A stretch of DNA of 64,000 bases from Desulfosporosinus sp. (GTDB lineage Bacteria > Bacillota > Desulfitobacteriia > Desulfitobacteriales > Desulfitobacteriaceae), in contig DOPM01000058.1 of NCBI GenBank assembly GCA_003513495.1, forward strand, positions 62,001 to 126,000. Direction: 5' to 3'. Of the stretch, positions 16,705 to 24,615 are shown piece by piece. Each line of letters starts with the position of its first letter. The first letter of the stretch is position 1. Both the position numbers and the translations under genes were made by a program. The notes beneath the pieces were generated by a model that worked only from the letters and a program-made list of their open reading frames with translations, was not told the origin of the DNA and ran no database searches.

Positions 16705-18549
16705 ATGAGTTCGCATGAGAGTTGGGATAAAATGCTGCTAACTTCGAGGATAAATTACAAAGTCAAAGTTTATGCGATTTGTGTTTTAATGTTCTTTTTC
16801 GTACTGTTTTGTTGGGCTTATATTATGAATGAATCACTGGAATATAAAGATAGTATCATTCAAACCTTCAGTTCAAATCAAGAAATCATGGTTTCGGAAG
16901 TTGCTAAAAGTGTTAGAGGAAAAATGCAAGCCTTTGCTGCTATAAATGGTTATTCGCCTAAACAGTCCCAAGCCCAAGTTGTTGAGGAGATTATCAAAAA
17001 TGCTGAAACTTCTGGAAGCAGATATTGGTTTTTCTACTCATCCAGTGAGGTCATCTATGAAAAGGATGACGCCACTACTCAAAGTCTTAAAGGTAAAAAC
17101 TTAACAGAAATGATTCAGTCTTGGCGACTGCAGGGTGGAACTGGAGTGGAAGCTTTTGAGGACCTAATTTTAAAAGAGTCAAATGGTTCTTTAGTGTTCT
17201 CGAAAAGCAATCGTTCAGGAACTGAGATTATTTCATTAAGGTCCTTTACCATTGATAATGTTCGTTACATATTAGGAATGTCTACCCAAGCAACTTATCT
17301 CATGAGTGTTAGCAGAGCGGATGAGCATGTCCAATATTTATACCTTTTTTCAGGGGCAATTAGCTTAGTCATCTTGATCCTGACACTTTTACTATGTCTT
17401 AATATCTATAAACATCAAATGGTGTTAAACAGAACAAATAAAAGCTTAACTGATAAGAATAATCAAATCCAAGAATTGACAAGGAAACTAGCCCAAAAGA
17501 CAGAAGCAGCCTCAAACGCTAGTATCTATGATGGCTTAACTAAACTATATAACAGGAAATTTTTTGATACCTTAGCTTCTAGAATTAAAGATGAGGTATT
17601 CTTGCCTGTAAGTATTGTTGCACTCGATATCAATGGTCTTAGCAAAATAAATGCAGCAAGCGGTATCGAAGCGGGGGATGAAATCTTGGAAAAAACCTCC
17701 GAAATATTGCAACGGGTTTGTATTGATACGGACGTTATGTCTAGAACTAGTGGTAGTGAATTCACCATTCTAATGACAACGACGGATGAATCTAGTGCTT
17801 ATGGAACAGCTGAAAATATTAAACGTCAATTTGCAAGCCTTAATCATGCAGATGTAACCTTATCCATGGGTGTTGCTCAGATGCAGGAAAACGAACAATC
17901 TATTTTTTCTGCAGTGGAACGTGCTCGTAAAAATCTTACTCTTGATAAAATGACGGACAAAAACAGTAACACCTATAGTTTTATCTCATTACTCATGGAA
18001 ACCCTGTTTGCGTATTCCCGTGAGACTGTTTCCCATTGTAACCGGTTGAAGAAAAGAGCTGTAAAGCTTGGGAAGGTTCTTGAATTATCCCACTCAGAGC
18101 TATCCAAACTATCAATTGCTGCACAACTTCATGACGTAGGTAAAATTGGTATACCTGATAATGTTTTAAACAAAAAAGATATTCTCTCAAAATATGAACG
18201 AGAACTTATTCGCAGGCACCCGGAGCTGGGGTATCAGATTGTTAAATTAATTCCTGCGCTAGATGAAGTTGCTGTCGATATCCTACAACATCACGAAAAT
18301 TATGACGGTTCAGGTTATCCGGCAGGAATAAAAGGGGAAGAGATTACTCTTAATGCTAGAATTATCGCGGTCGTGGACAGCTTTGATACAATGATAAATA
18401 TCAGTGTATATGCAAGCACAAAAACAGTGGAAGAAGCAGTTCGTGAACTAAGTAACTGTAGTAGTCGTCAGTTCGATCCACATATTGTCAATACGTTTAT
18501 CAAGGAAGTTCAAAAACAGAACTCCACAAGAAGCGAGACAGCTAAATGA
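16705..18549 (+). CDS. Membrane HD-GYP phosphodiesterase with degenerate GGDEF domain
   Basis: A 614-residue sensor. Two membrane helices (about 20-42 and 210-232) enclose a ~170-residue extracytoplasmic sensing region. A coiled linker leads to a GGDEF-fold domain with DGLTKLYNRKFF, but the active site reads SGSEF (about residues 348-352) instead of GGDEF, so cyclase activity is unlikely. The C-terminal HD-GYP domain is complete by eye: HDVGKIGIP near 476 and HHENYDGSGYP near 529. It should hydrolyse c-di-GMP, possibly with GTP sensing by the dead GGDEF. Being inside the XrtG operon suggests that it controls glycan or protein export. It starts 11 bases after the GT-C-like gene. Confidence 0.88.
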   Translation: MSSHESWDKMLLTSRINYKVKVYAICVLMFFFVLFCWAYIMNESLEYKDSIIQTFSSNQEIMVSEVAKSVRGKMQAFAAINGYSPKQSQAQVVEEIIKNAETSGSRYWFFYSSSEVIYEKDDATTQSLKGKNLTEMIQSWRLQGGTGVEAFEDLILKESNGSLVFSKSNRSGTEIISLRSFTIDNVRYILGMSTQATYLMSVSRADEHVQYLYLFSGAISLVILILTLLLCLNIYKHQMVLNRTNKSLTDKNNQIQELTRKLAQKTEAASNASIYDGLTKLYNRKFFDTLASRIKDEVFLPVSIVALDINGLSKINAASGIEAGDEILEKTSEILQRVCIDTDVMSRTSGSEFTILMTTTDESSAYGTAENIKRQFASLNHADVTLSMGVAQMQENEQSIFSAVERARKNLTLDKMTDKNSNTYSFISLLMETLFAYSRETVSHCNRLKKRAVKLGKVLELSHSELSKLSIAAQLHDVGKIGIPDNVLNKKDILSKYERELIRRHPELGYQIVKLIPALDEVAVDILQHHENYDGSGYPAGIKGEEITLNARIIAVVDSFDTMINISVYASTKTVEEAVRELSNCSSRQFDPHIVNTFIKEVQKQNSTRSETAK

Positions 18550-18977
18550 ATACAATCCATGACGTTTTCACTGTAACTAAGGCCGCTATTTCAAGATATT
18601 TAATATATTCTTTGCTAGTGGCCTTAGTCGATACTATGATTGTCTGGTCTCTTACGCGTTTCTGGTCAGTCTCTTTAATTACAGCAAATACAATAGGGAT
18701 AGTGTTTGGATTTATACTCCATTATTTCTTAGCCTCAAAATCCGTTTTTCACACAGAGTATGGGTATAAAGGATTGCTTATTTATCTGTCTACTTTTATT
18801 TTTGGACTGGTTTGTGCCAATTGGTTGATTTATATGTCCTATGAATATATGTTCGATTTCTGTATGATAGATTTAAGACTAATATTAAGCAAAGGGGTTT
18901 CCCTGGTTATCCCTTTTTTTGTTCTATACTTTGCCAGAAAGTATTTATTTTCGCTGCTTAATAAAGGAGGGCAATAA
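18546..18977 (+). CDS. GtrA family membrane protein
   Basis: A 143-residue protein with four hydrophobic helices and the GtrA/DPMS_TMD look: RYLIYSLLVALVDTMI, ANTIGIVFGFILHYFLASKSVF and a C-terminal KYLF. GtrA proteins are proposed to flip polyprenyl-phosphate-linked sugars or to accompany GT2 enzymes. This fits the polyprenyl-phosphate sugar synthase-like gene in the same operon. Its ATG overlaps the HD-GYP stop (ATGA). The exact activity is inferred from family and context. Confidence 0.85.
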   Translation: MNTIHDVFTVTKAAISRYLIYSLLVALVDTMIVWSLTRFWSVSLITANTIGIVFGFILHYFLASKSVFHTEYGYKGLLIYLSTFIFGLVCANWLIYMSYEYMFDFCMIDLRLILSKGVSLVIPFFVLYFARKYLFSLLNKGGQ

Positions 18978-18980
18978 CCC

Positions 18981-20072
18981 TTGCAGTATAATCAATACCA
19001 ATTTAAATTCTATTTTAATGCAAGCCATGCCATCTATCTACTAGGTGAATTAGGACAAAGCCATCCCCATACTTGGGAAATCATTGTGCAAACAGTTAAG
19101 ATTACAGATAACTTTGTGCTTTTCAATGAAATTGAACAAGCCATTGAAGGCTTCCTTTCACCCTATCAGGATGTCTTTATAAACGATGTTGAACCGTTTA
19201 CAACTATAAATCCGACTTTGGAAAACATCTGTACGTATTTTAAAGAATGTATCCAAAAAATGCTTTATGAAAAGGGATGGTTAGTGCTGTCCATTGAGTT
19301 AAGTGAAACACCAACGCGATCGTATGTAATCAGTATGTCTAATGAATTGGATATGAAAGACGCTTTTTACAACTTTCAGTCAGAAGAGGTCTTAAAGGAC
19401 ATTTTGGATAAAATGGCTCAAGACAAACTAGATGAATTAACTAAACGTAATGAAACATCCTTACGGGAGGCTCGCACTGATAACCATGAACAAAGCAGCC
19501 TAAAATTATTAAATGTACCTGATCAAAGGCACAATATTGTCAGCAGCGTTTTTAGTGAACCTAATGCTTGGGAAATCGCTATCAATATTACTAAGACTGA
19601 GAATTGTAGGGTTAATTTTAATGAGGTTGAAAATACTATTATAACCTTTCTTTCCTGCTATCAGGTTGTCTCAATGAACAAAGTTGTACCTGTCTCAACC
19701 ACAAATTCAACTTTGGAAAACATCTGTGTGTATTTTAAAGAATGCATTCAGGAAATGCTTTGTGAAAAGGGCTGGTTACTGCTTTCCATTGAATTGAGTC
19801 AAACACCAGGTAGGTCCCATGTGATCGATGTTTCAAATGAAACAAATAGGAACATATCTTCATATAACTCTCTGAGTAAAGAAACCTTACAGCAGATTTT
19901 GAGTCAATTAACCGAAGATAAAGCAAAGGTATTGATAAATCACGAAGAGACTTCATCTCAGGAGGCTTTCGAGAATAACCATGAACAAAACGCTGCTAAC
20001 TCACCAGAAGTCTCTGAATACAGGCCGAATATTTACCAGAGGCTGTTTGAACGTATAAAAAAGTTTAAATGA
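18981..20072 (+). CDS. Tandem PTPS-like repeat protein, second copy lacking the zinc site
   Basis: A 363-residue soluble protein with no signal peptide. Residues 1-120 form a PTPS/QueD-like domain with His16 (ASH), His28 and His30 (HPH) and the motif PTLEN. Residues ~190-290 repeat it at a constant 165-codon spacing, visible even in the DNA (495-base offset). In the second copy the HPHTWE position reads EPNAWE and the first histidine is gone. The linker tails are repeated too (NHEQ). It closes the XrtG operon. It matches the PTPS-related family noted near xrtG (TIGR03112, from memory). A scaffold or sensor role is as plausible as catalysis. Start TTG lies 10 bases after AAGGAGG. Confidence 0.75.
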   Translation: MQYNQYQFKFYFNASHAIYLLGELGQSHPHTWEIIVQTVKITDNFVLFNEIEQAIEGFLSPYQDVFINDVEPFTTINPTLENICTYFKECIQKMLYEKGWLVLSIELSETPTRSYVISMSNELDMKDAFYNFQSEEVLKDILDKMAQDKLDELTKRNETSLREARTDNHEQSSLKLLNVPDQRHNIVSSVFSEPNAWEIAINITKTENCRVNFNEVENTIITFLSCYQVVSMNKVVPVSTTNSTLENICVYFKECIQEMLCEKGWLLLSIELSQTPGRSHVIDVSNETNRNISSYNSLSKETLQQILSQLTEDKAKVLINHEETSSQEAFENNHEQNAANSPEVSEYRPNIYQRLFERIKKFK

Positions 20073-20203
20073 CTTGATATTAGTTCTATTGTTCATTCTA
20101 CTGCCATAGGGCTTTATGAATTTTTTGATTTCGTTATGTTTATGGTAAACTATATAGATAAGCAAAGTGTAATTGGCTTAGATTAAACGTTAGGGGAATC
20201 TTC

Positions 20204-21469
20204 ATGAAAAAACCAGAATTGTTAGCTCCCGCTGGGGATATGGAGAAATTAAAGTACGCTCTGACCTACGGAGCGGATGCAGTTTATATAGGAGGACAGG
20301 CCTTTGGACTGAGGGCCTATGCAGGAAATTTTGGTTTAAAGGAAATGAAGAAAGCGGTAAATTTAACCCATGATCTTGAAAAAAAACTTTATGTAACAGT
20401 GAATATCTTTGCCCATGAGCCGGATTTTGAGGAACTTCCGGCTTACCTTAAGGATTTAGAAAGGCTGGGCGTGGACGGAGCGATTGTTTCAGATCCTGGA
20501 ATTATCGTCATGGCTCAGGAAGTGGCGCCTCGGTTACCCCTTCATCTGAGTACCCAGGCGAATAACACCAATTCATATTCAGTCGGTTTCTGGATGAAGC
20601 AAGGAATAGAGAGGGTTGTACTCGCCCGGGAGTTGACCCTTGAAGAACTAAGATCTCTTAGTGCTAAAGTGCATGGGGGATTGGAGATCTTTATCCATGG
20701 AGCGATGTGCATGTCCTACTCCGGTCGATGTTTACTGAGCAACTATTTGACAGGACGGGATGCTAATCGGGGAGAGTGTACACAGCCCTGTCGCTGGGGA
20801 TACTCATTGGTGGAGGAAAAAAGGCCTGGAGAGGTGTTTCCAATTGAAGAAGATGAGCGAGGAACCTATGTCTTTAACTCACACGATTTATGCCTCCTGC
20901 CGCATTTACCCTTGTTAAAGCAAATTAATATCGATAGTTATAAGATCGAAGGGCGAATGAAAAGTGTTCAATATGTTGCCAGCACAGTCAAGGTATATAG
21001 AGACGCCATCGATACTTTGTGGGACCAAGGAGAGGAAGCCTTTCAAGCTAAGCTCCCTGTTTGGCTAGAAGAAATGGATAAAGTCAGTCACCGGGATTAT
21101 TCGGCAGGATTTCTCTTTGGAAAACCAGGAGCAAAGTCACATAATTTAGTGTCGTCCCACTATGTTCGGGATTATGATTTTGTGGGAGTTCGGTTGGATG
21201 ATGGAGAAATGAAGAGCATCGCCCCAGACTCCGCAGATCAGAACACGGCTTGGATAGAGCAGCGGAACAATTTTAAACTGGGAGAGGTTTTAGAAGTCCT
21301 CACTCCGCAGGGGGCCTGTTGGTCCTTTGAAATAAAGGAGATGTGGGATAAAGAAGGGAATCCCCTAGAAGTAGCTCGTCATGCTCAGCAAAAGATTAGA
21401 ATGGCGGTACCAGAGAAAATTCTGCCCTATAGTATATTGAGGCGGGCGAAAAGCGAGAAGAAAGCATAA
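20204..21469 (+). CDS. U32 family peptidase-like protein (tRNA hydroxylation family)
   Basis: A 421-residue U32 protein. The N-terminus ELLAPAGDMEKLKYAL and the strongly conserved IHGAMCMSYSGRCLLSNY followed by NRGECTQPCRW contain the cysteines that define the family. YNIEGR-like SYKIEGRMKS lies further on. Members such as TrhP/YegQ and Bacillus YrrN/YrrO take part in 5-hydroxyuridine formation in tRNA; others were named proteases. Which one applies here is uncertain. In related Firmicutes this gene lies close to mltG, so the trpB and XrtG blocks look inserted between them. Confidence 0.88.
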   Translation: MKKPELLAPAGDMEKLKYALTYGADAVYIGGQAFGLRAYAGNFGLKEMKKAVNLTHDLEKKLYVTVNIFAHEPDFEELPAYLKDLERLGVDGAIVSDPGIIVMAQEVAPRLPLHLSTQANNTNSYSVGFWMKQGIERVVLARELTLEELRSLSAKVHGGLEIFIHGAMCMSYSGRCLLSNYLTGRDANRGECTQPCRWGYSLVEEKRPGEVFPIEEDERGTYVFNSHDLCLLPHLPLLKQINIDSYKIEGRMKSVQYVASTVKVYRDAIDTLWDQGEEAFQAKLPVWLEEMDKVSHRDYSAGFLFGKPGAKSHNLVSSHYVRDYDFVGVRLDDGEMKSIAPDSADQNTAWIEQRNNFKLGEVLEVLTPQGACWSFEIKEMWDKEGNPLEVARHAQQKIRMAVPEKILPYSILRRAKSEKKA

Positions 21470-21491
21470 GTATTAATGTTAGGAGATTCCG

Positions 21492-21740
21492 ATGGATAAA
21501 GATTTCAGAGACCAATCAAGCTCATCGTTTGCAGATTCGGATGTTATCATAAAAGCCCGCTTAGCACGGGTGGAAATGCAAATGTTAGACAAACTTGTCG
21601 AGGGTTTAGGGCATTTGGGCATCGTTACTACAACGAACAAGGCCCTAGGAGAAGTCATGATTCAAACAACGAAGTATTGTTGGCCGGATTTAAAGAAGGC
21701 CGTAGAGAATATGCCCTTTGAGATAGAGTTCATTCAGTAA
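21492..21740 (+). CDS. DUF4911 family protein, copy 1
   Basis: An 82-residue protein whose core (IIKARLARVEMQMLDKLVEG, then TTTNKALGEVMIQTT) is the DUF4911 pattern. No function is known. It follows the U32 gene by 22 bases behind a clear TTAGGAG and is probably cotranscribed with it. The next gene is a duplicate with about two-thirds identity by eye. Confidence 0.75.
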   Translation: MDKDFRDQSSSSFADSDVIIKARLARVEMQMLDKLVEGLGHLGIVTTTNKALGEVMIQTTKYCWPDLKKAVENMPFEIEFIQ

Positions 21741-21785
21741 AAGCTTTAACTAATGAAGAAAATTAGAGAATTAGGGGACGAGTTA

Positions 21786-22025
21786 ATGAATTATTCAGAA
21801 CAAGTCAGCGATCAGCTTTCGGATATTGACCTTATCGTTAAAGCGCGCATAGATCGGTCTGAAATCCAGATGCTTTGCAAACTTGTCGAGGGCCTTGGAC
21901 ATTTAGGTGTTGTGACAACCACCAACAAACAAATCGGAGAAGTTATGATCCAAACGACAAAGCAGTGTTGGCCTGAGTTAAAAGAATTGGTTGAGAAGAT
22001 GCCGTTGGAAATTGAATTCTTGTGA
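21786..22025 (+). CDS. DUF4911 family protein, copy 2
   Basis: A 79-residue paralogue of the preceding protein, sharing KLVEGLGHLG, VTTTNK, GEVMIQTTK and the ending PLEIEFL. An in-frame ATG at 21753 would add 11 residues but has no ribosome site; TTAGGGGACGAG precedes the ATG at 21786, which mirrors the start of copy 1. Tandem duplication is the simplest origin. A strong terminator follows. Confidence 0.72.
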   Translation: MNYSEQVSDQLSDIDLIVKARIDRSEIQMLCKLVEGLGHLGVVTTTNKQIGEVMIQTTKQCWPELKELVEKMPLEIEFL

Positions 22026-22043
22026 GACCAAAACAATCAATCG

Positions 22044-22075
22044 CAAAAAGGAACCCTCTAGCGGGTTCCTTTTTC
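22044..22075 (+). terminator. Intrinsic terminator after the DUF4911 pair
   Basis: GGAACCC and GGGTTCC pair around a short loop, flanked by A-run and T-run sequence, so it can serve the + strand and possibly the convergent VWA gene. Confidence 0.9.
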
Positions 22076-22078
22076 CTT

Positions 22079-22114
22079 GGGACAGGGGGACAAGGTCACT
22101 TGTCCCCCTGTCCC
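22079..22114. repeat. Perfect 16-bp palindrome of the GGGACAGGGGGACAAG type
   Basis: Arms 22079-22094 and 22099-22114 are fully complementary around the 4-base loop GTCA. The element sits between a terminator and the stop codon of the convergent VWA gene. GGGACAGG-rich extragenic palindromes are familiar from anaerobe genomes; no transposase lies here. Confidence 0.8.
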
Positions 22115-22117
22115 ACT

Positions 22118-23326
22118 CTATTTCCGAACCATCAGTTTTTTAATCCCTTGATCAAGGCCTTCTAAGGTTAATTCGTACATAGGGAAGACACTGCGCACCA
22201 TTTTTAGGGTTTGATACCCGTGAACTCGCTCCCAATACTTCTCAGGTATAGGATTAAGCCAAATGTTATACGGGAATTTCCTAGCTAAACGCTGGAGCCA
22301 AGTTAAGCCAGGTTCGTCGTTGCCAATATCCCAAAAGATATTACCATCAACCATGGTAAGTTCACTAGGTGCCATAGCAGCATCCCCAATAATAATTATC
22401 TTATAATCTGGACTGAGGGAATTCATAGTATCTATGGTTTTGACGGCTCTTCGGGGACTACAACTAGCGTCAGAATATAGGAGGTCATAGATGCAGTTAT
22501 GAAAATAATAGAACTTTAAATCCTTGAAATGTGATGACCTATGCACCGCAGAGAATAACTGACTACAGATTTTGGCGTAAGGGGCCATAGATCCACCCGC
22601 ATCCATCAAAACGATAAGTTTGACGGCGTTTTTCCGGGGCCGAGTCCACACAAGTTTTAATTGACCGGCATTTTTACAGGTTTCATCAATGGTATCCTCT
22701 AAATCCAATTGATCTTTTGCTCCATCGAGACGTGTACTAAACTGGCGTAAGCGGCGTAAGGCAACTTCAAATTGACGTACTCCCAAGGTTTTGTCCTTGC
22801 GATACTCTCGGTAATTTCGCTCTGAGGCAACTTTCACGGCAGATTGCCCCTGGGACTGTCCGCCGATTCTTATTCCTCCCGGATGAAAGCCAGAGTGTCC
22901 AAAAGGGGAAGTCCCACCAGTTCCGATCCAGGTATTTCCGCCGTGATGGGGGGCATCTTGTTTACGCAGACGTTCTTCTAGGGCCGCTTTTAAACTATCC
23001 CAATCAGGTAAACCTAGCTTATTTAAGAGTTGGTTCCGCTCTTCTTCGGAAAACTGCTTAGCAGGCAGAGGATTTTCCAGCCATTGAGAAACTTGATCCA
23101 ATAATTGTTCAGGGGTCTCAATCCCCCGAAAATACTTCTGAAAGGCTAGGTCATATTGGTCAAAGTGGCTTTCGCTCTTTACGAGTACGGATCTAGCAAG
23201 ATAATAAAACCCAGATAGGCTTGATCCGGCTAAGCCTTTAGACAGAGCCTCCATCAACGTCATCCATTCTGTGATAGAAACTGGAATCCCTTCCCGGCGT
23301 AGTAGGTAAAAAAAGTTCGTGTACAT
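22118..23326 (-). CDS. VWA domain protein, CoxE-like, partner of MoxR ATPase
   Basis: About 402 residues. The N-terminal FFYLLRREGIPVSITEWMTL is typical of CoxE/YeaD-type VWA proteins. The middle contains a Gly/His-rich linker. The C-terminal von Willebrand A domain has the metal-site motif DAGGSM, which is the usual form in this family. Such proteins act with MoxR AAA+ ATPases in assembling or activating enzyme complexes; the client is unknown here. The TTG at 23341 overlaps the MoxR stop, but ATG at 23326 fits the family start better. It is the second gene of the minus-strand pair. Confidence 0.82.
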   Translation of the reverse strand: MYTNFFYLLRREGIPVSITEWMTLMEALSKGLAGSSLSGFYYLARSVLVKSESHFDQYDLAFQKYFRGIETPEQLLDQVSQWLENPLPAKQFSEEERNQLLNKLGLPDWDSLKAALEERLRKQDAPHHGGNTWIGTGGTSPFGHSGFHPGGIRIGGQSQGQSAVKVASERNYREYRKDKTLGVRQFEVALRRLRQFSTRLDGAKDQLDLEDTIDETCKNAGQLKLVWTRPRKNAVKLIVLMDAGGSMAPYAKICSQLFSAVHRSSHFKDLKFYYFHNCIYDLLYSDASCSPRRAVKTIDTMNSLSPDYKIIIIGDAAMAPSELTMVDGNIFWDIGNDEPGLTWLQRLARKFPYNIWLNPIPEKYWERVHGYQTLKMVRSVFPMYELTLEGLDQGIKKLMVRK

Positions 23327-23334
23327 AGGCAGCG

Positions 23335-24198
23335 CTACCAACCACGACTTGTGGCCCGGGGAGAACTATCCGTCCCCCGTAAATGTAGCTGCCTTAGAGC
23401 CAGATCGAAATCCTGATTTTTCTTTAACAACGCTCCTAAGAAAGGGATCTCCCCAGAAATTTTCTCCGGTTCTATACCGCCGATGGTTAAGGCTTGTATC
23501 CAATCTAAAAGTTCACTCGTACTGGGCTTTTTCTGTAAACCGGGGACACTTCGTAACCAATAGAAGGACTTTAATGCTTCTGCCAGTAAATTGGCTTCTA
23601 GTTCAGGAAAATGGACATGAACAATCTCTTCCATCATGGCTTCGTCGGGAAAGTCAATATAATGGAAAACACAACGACGCAAAAAAGCATCGGGAAGTTC
23701 TTTCTCTGCGTTGCTCGTGATAATCACGATGGGACGATGTTTTGTGGTGATGGTTTCTCCAGTTTCAGGGATATAAAAATTCATGACGTCTAATTCCCAG
23801 AGCAAATCATTGGGAAACTCCAGATCAGCTTTATCAATTTCGTCAATGAGAAGGACAACCCGTTCCTTGGACTCGAAGGCTTCTCCCAGTTTACCTAACT
23901 TAATGTATCGCTTGATGTCTGATACATTTTGCTCGCCAAACTGACTGTCATAGAGGCGTTGAACTGTGTCATAAACGTAGAGGCCATCCTGTGCTTTGGT
24001 AGTGGATTTAATATTCCAGATGATTAAGCGGAGTCCCAGTGAACGGGCAATGCTTTCAGCGAGAACAGTTTTACCGGTGCCTGGCTCGCCTTTGATTAAG
24101 AGCGGTCGCTTTAAAGCGACTGAGATATTGACACTGTTGCGAAGATCGTTGGAAACGATATAGTCCTCAGTGCCTTGATAGGATATATGATCGGACAT
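23335..24198 (-). CDS. MoxR family AAA+ ATPase
   Basis: About 287 residues. The Walker A is GEPGTGKT near residue 38, and the Walker B is VVLLIDEIDKAD, followed by sensor 1 (VIITSNAEKELPDAFLRRC). MoxR ATPases are chaperones that insert cofactors or activate complexes together with VWA proteins, and the next gene is exactly such a partner. The ATG at 24198 has GGGGG ten bases upstream; a TTG two codons earlier is closer to it. The pair may modify the U32-linked or pilus systems beside it, but nothing in the sequence shows this. Confidence 0.88.
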   Translation of the reverse strand: MSDHISYQGTEDYIVSNDLRNSVNISVALKRPLLIKGEPGTGKTVLAESIARSLGLRLIIWNIKSTTKAQDGLYVYDTVQRLYDSQFGEQNVSDIKRYIKLGKLGEAFESKERVVLLIDEIDKADLEFPNDLLWELDVMNFYIPETGETITTKHRPIVIITSNAEKELPDAFLRRCVFHYIDFPDEAMMEEIVHVHFPELEANLLAEALKSFYWLRSVPGLQKKPSTSELLDWIQALTIGGIEPEKISGEIPFLGALLKKNQDFDLALRQLHLRGTDSSPRATSRGW

Positions 24199-24204
24199 GA
24201 ACAA

Positions 24205-24615
24205 TTTCCCCCTTGTTTACTTGTACTTATTTTAATGTAATGATATCACTTGTTGGGTTATTTTTGTAACAAATCAGACTTATTAAAAAACATTTGAATT
24301 TTGATAGCGAAAATTATTTATCTATTGACTATTACTTAATCTATACATAGTACAATAATAGAATTATAATAGGTCATAAGTCCTTTAACGATAGGACTAA
24401 GGCCCTAAATAATGGATTAAAATCACAGTATCATCATTATTATGTTTATCTACTAAGACATTGTTCCAGGTAAATATAGTAGGTTCTTATGTTATAATAT
24501 AGATATATATCGCTTAATCACTAAAAATAATAATTAGTCAGATAATTTGGAGATATAAGTCATATACTGGTTCCTTATACTATCTATCTAAGCTTGTTTT
24601 GAAAGGTGTCAGTAA
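24205..24615 (+). promoter_or_regulatory. AT-rich divergent control region before pilus operon 1
   Basis: A gene-free stretch of 411 bases between divergent moxR and pilB. Candidate promoter pieces are TTGACT at 24325 with TACAAT at 24351 (spacing 20, too long for certainty) and an isolated TATAAT at 24493. A small hairpin AGTCCT/AGGACT lies near 24379-24401. The pilB transcript probably has a leader of 100-250 bases. I could not match it to the c-di-GMP-I riboswitch core. Confidence 0.4.

Noticed and set aside
22560..22640. Degenerate metal site (DAGGS) in the VWA protein as a loss of function
   Set aside because: CoxE-like VWA proteins that partner MoxR usually carry D-x-G-G-S, so this is the family form and not a defect.
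24205..24615. Possible c-di-GMP riboswitch before pilus operon 1
   Set aside because: Such switches precede pilus genes in some clostridia, but I could not find the conserved GEMM core or a convincing class II pattern here. A covariance search would settle it.
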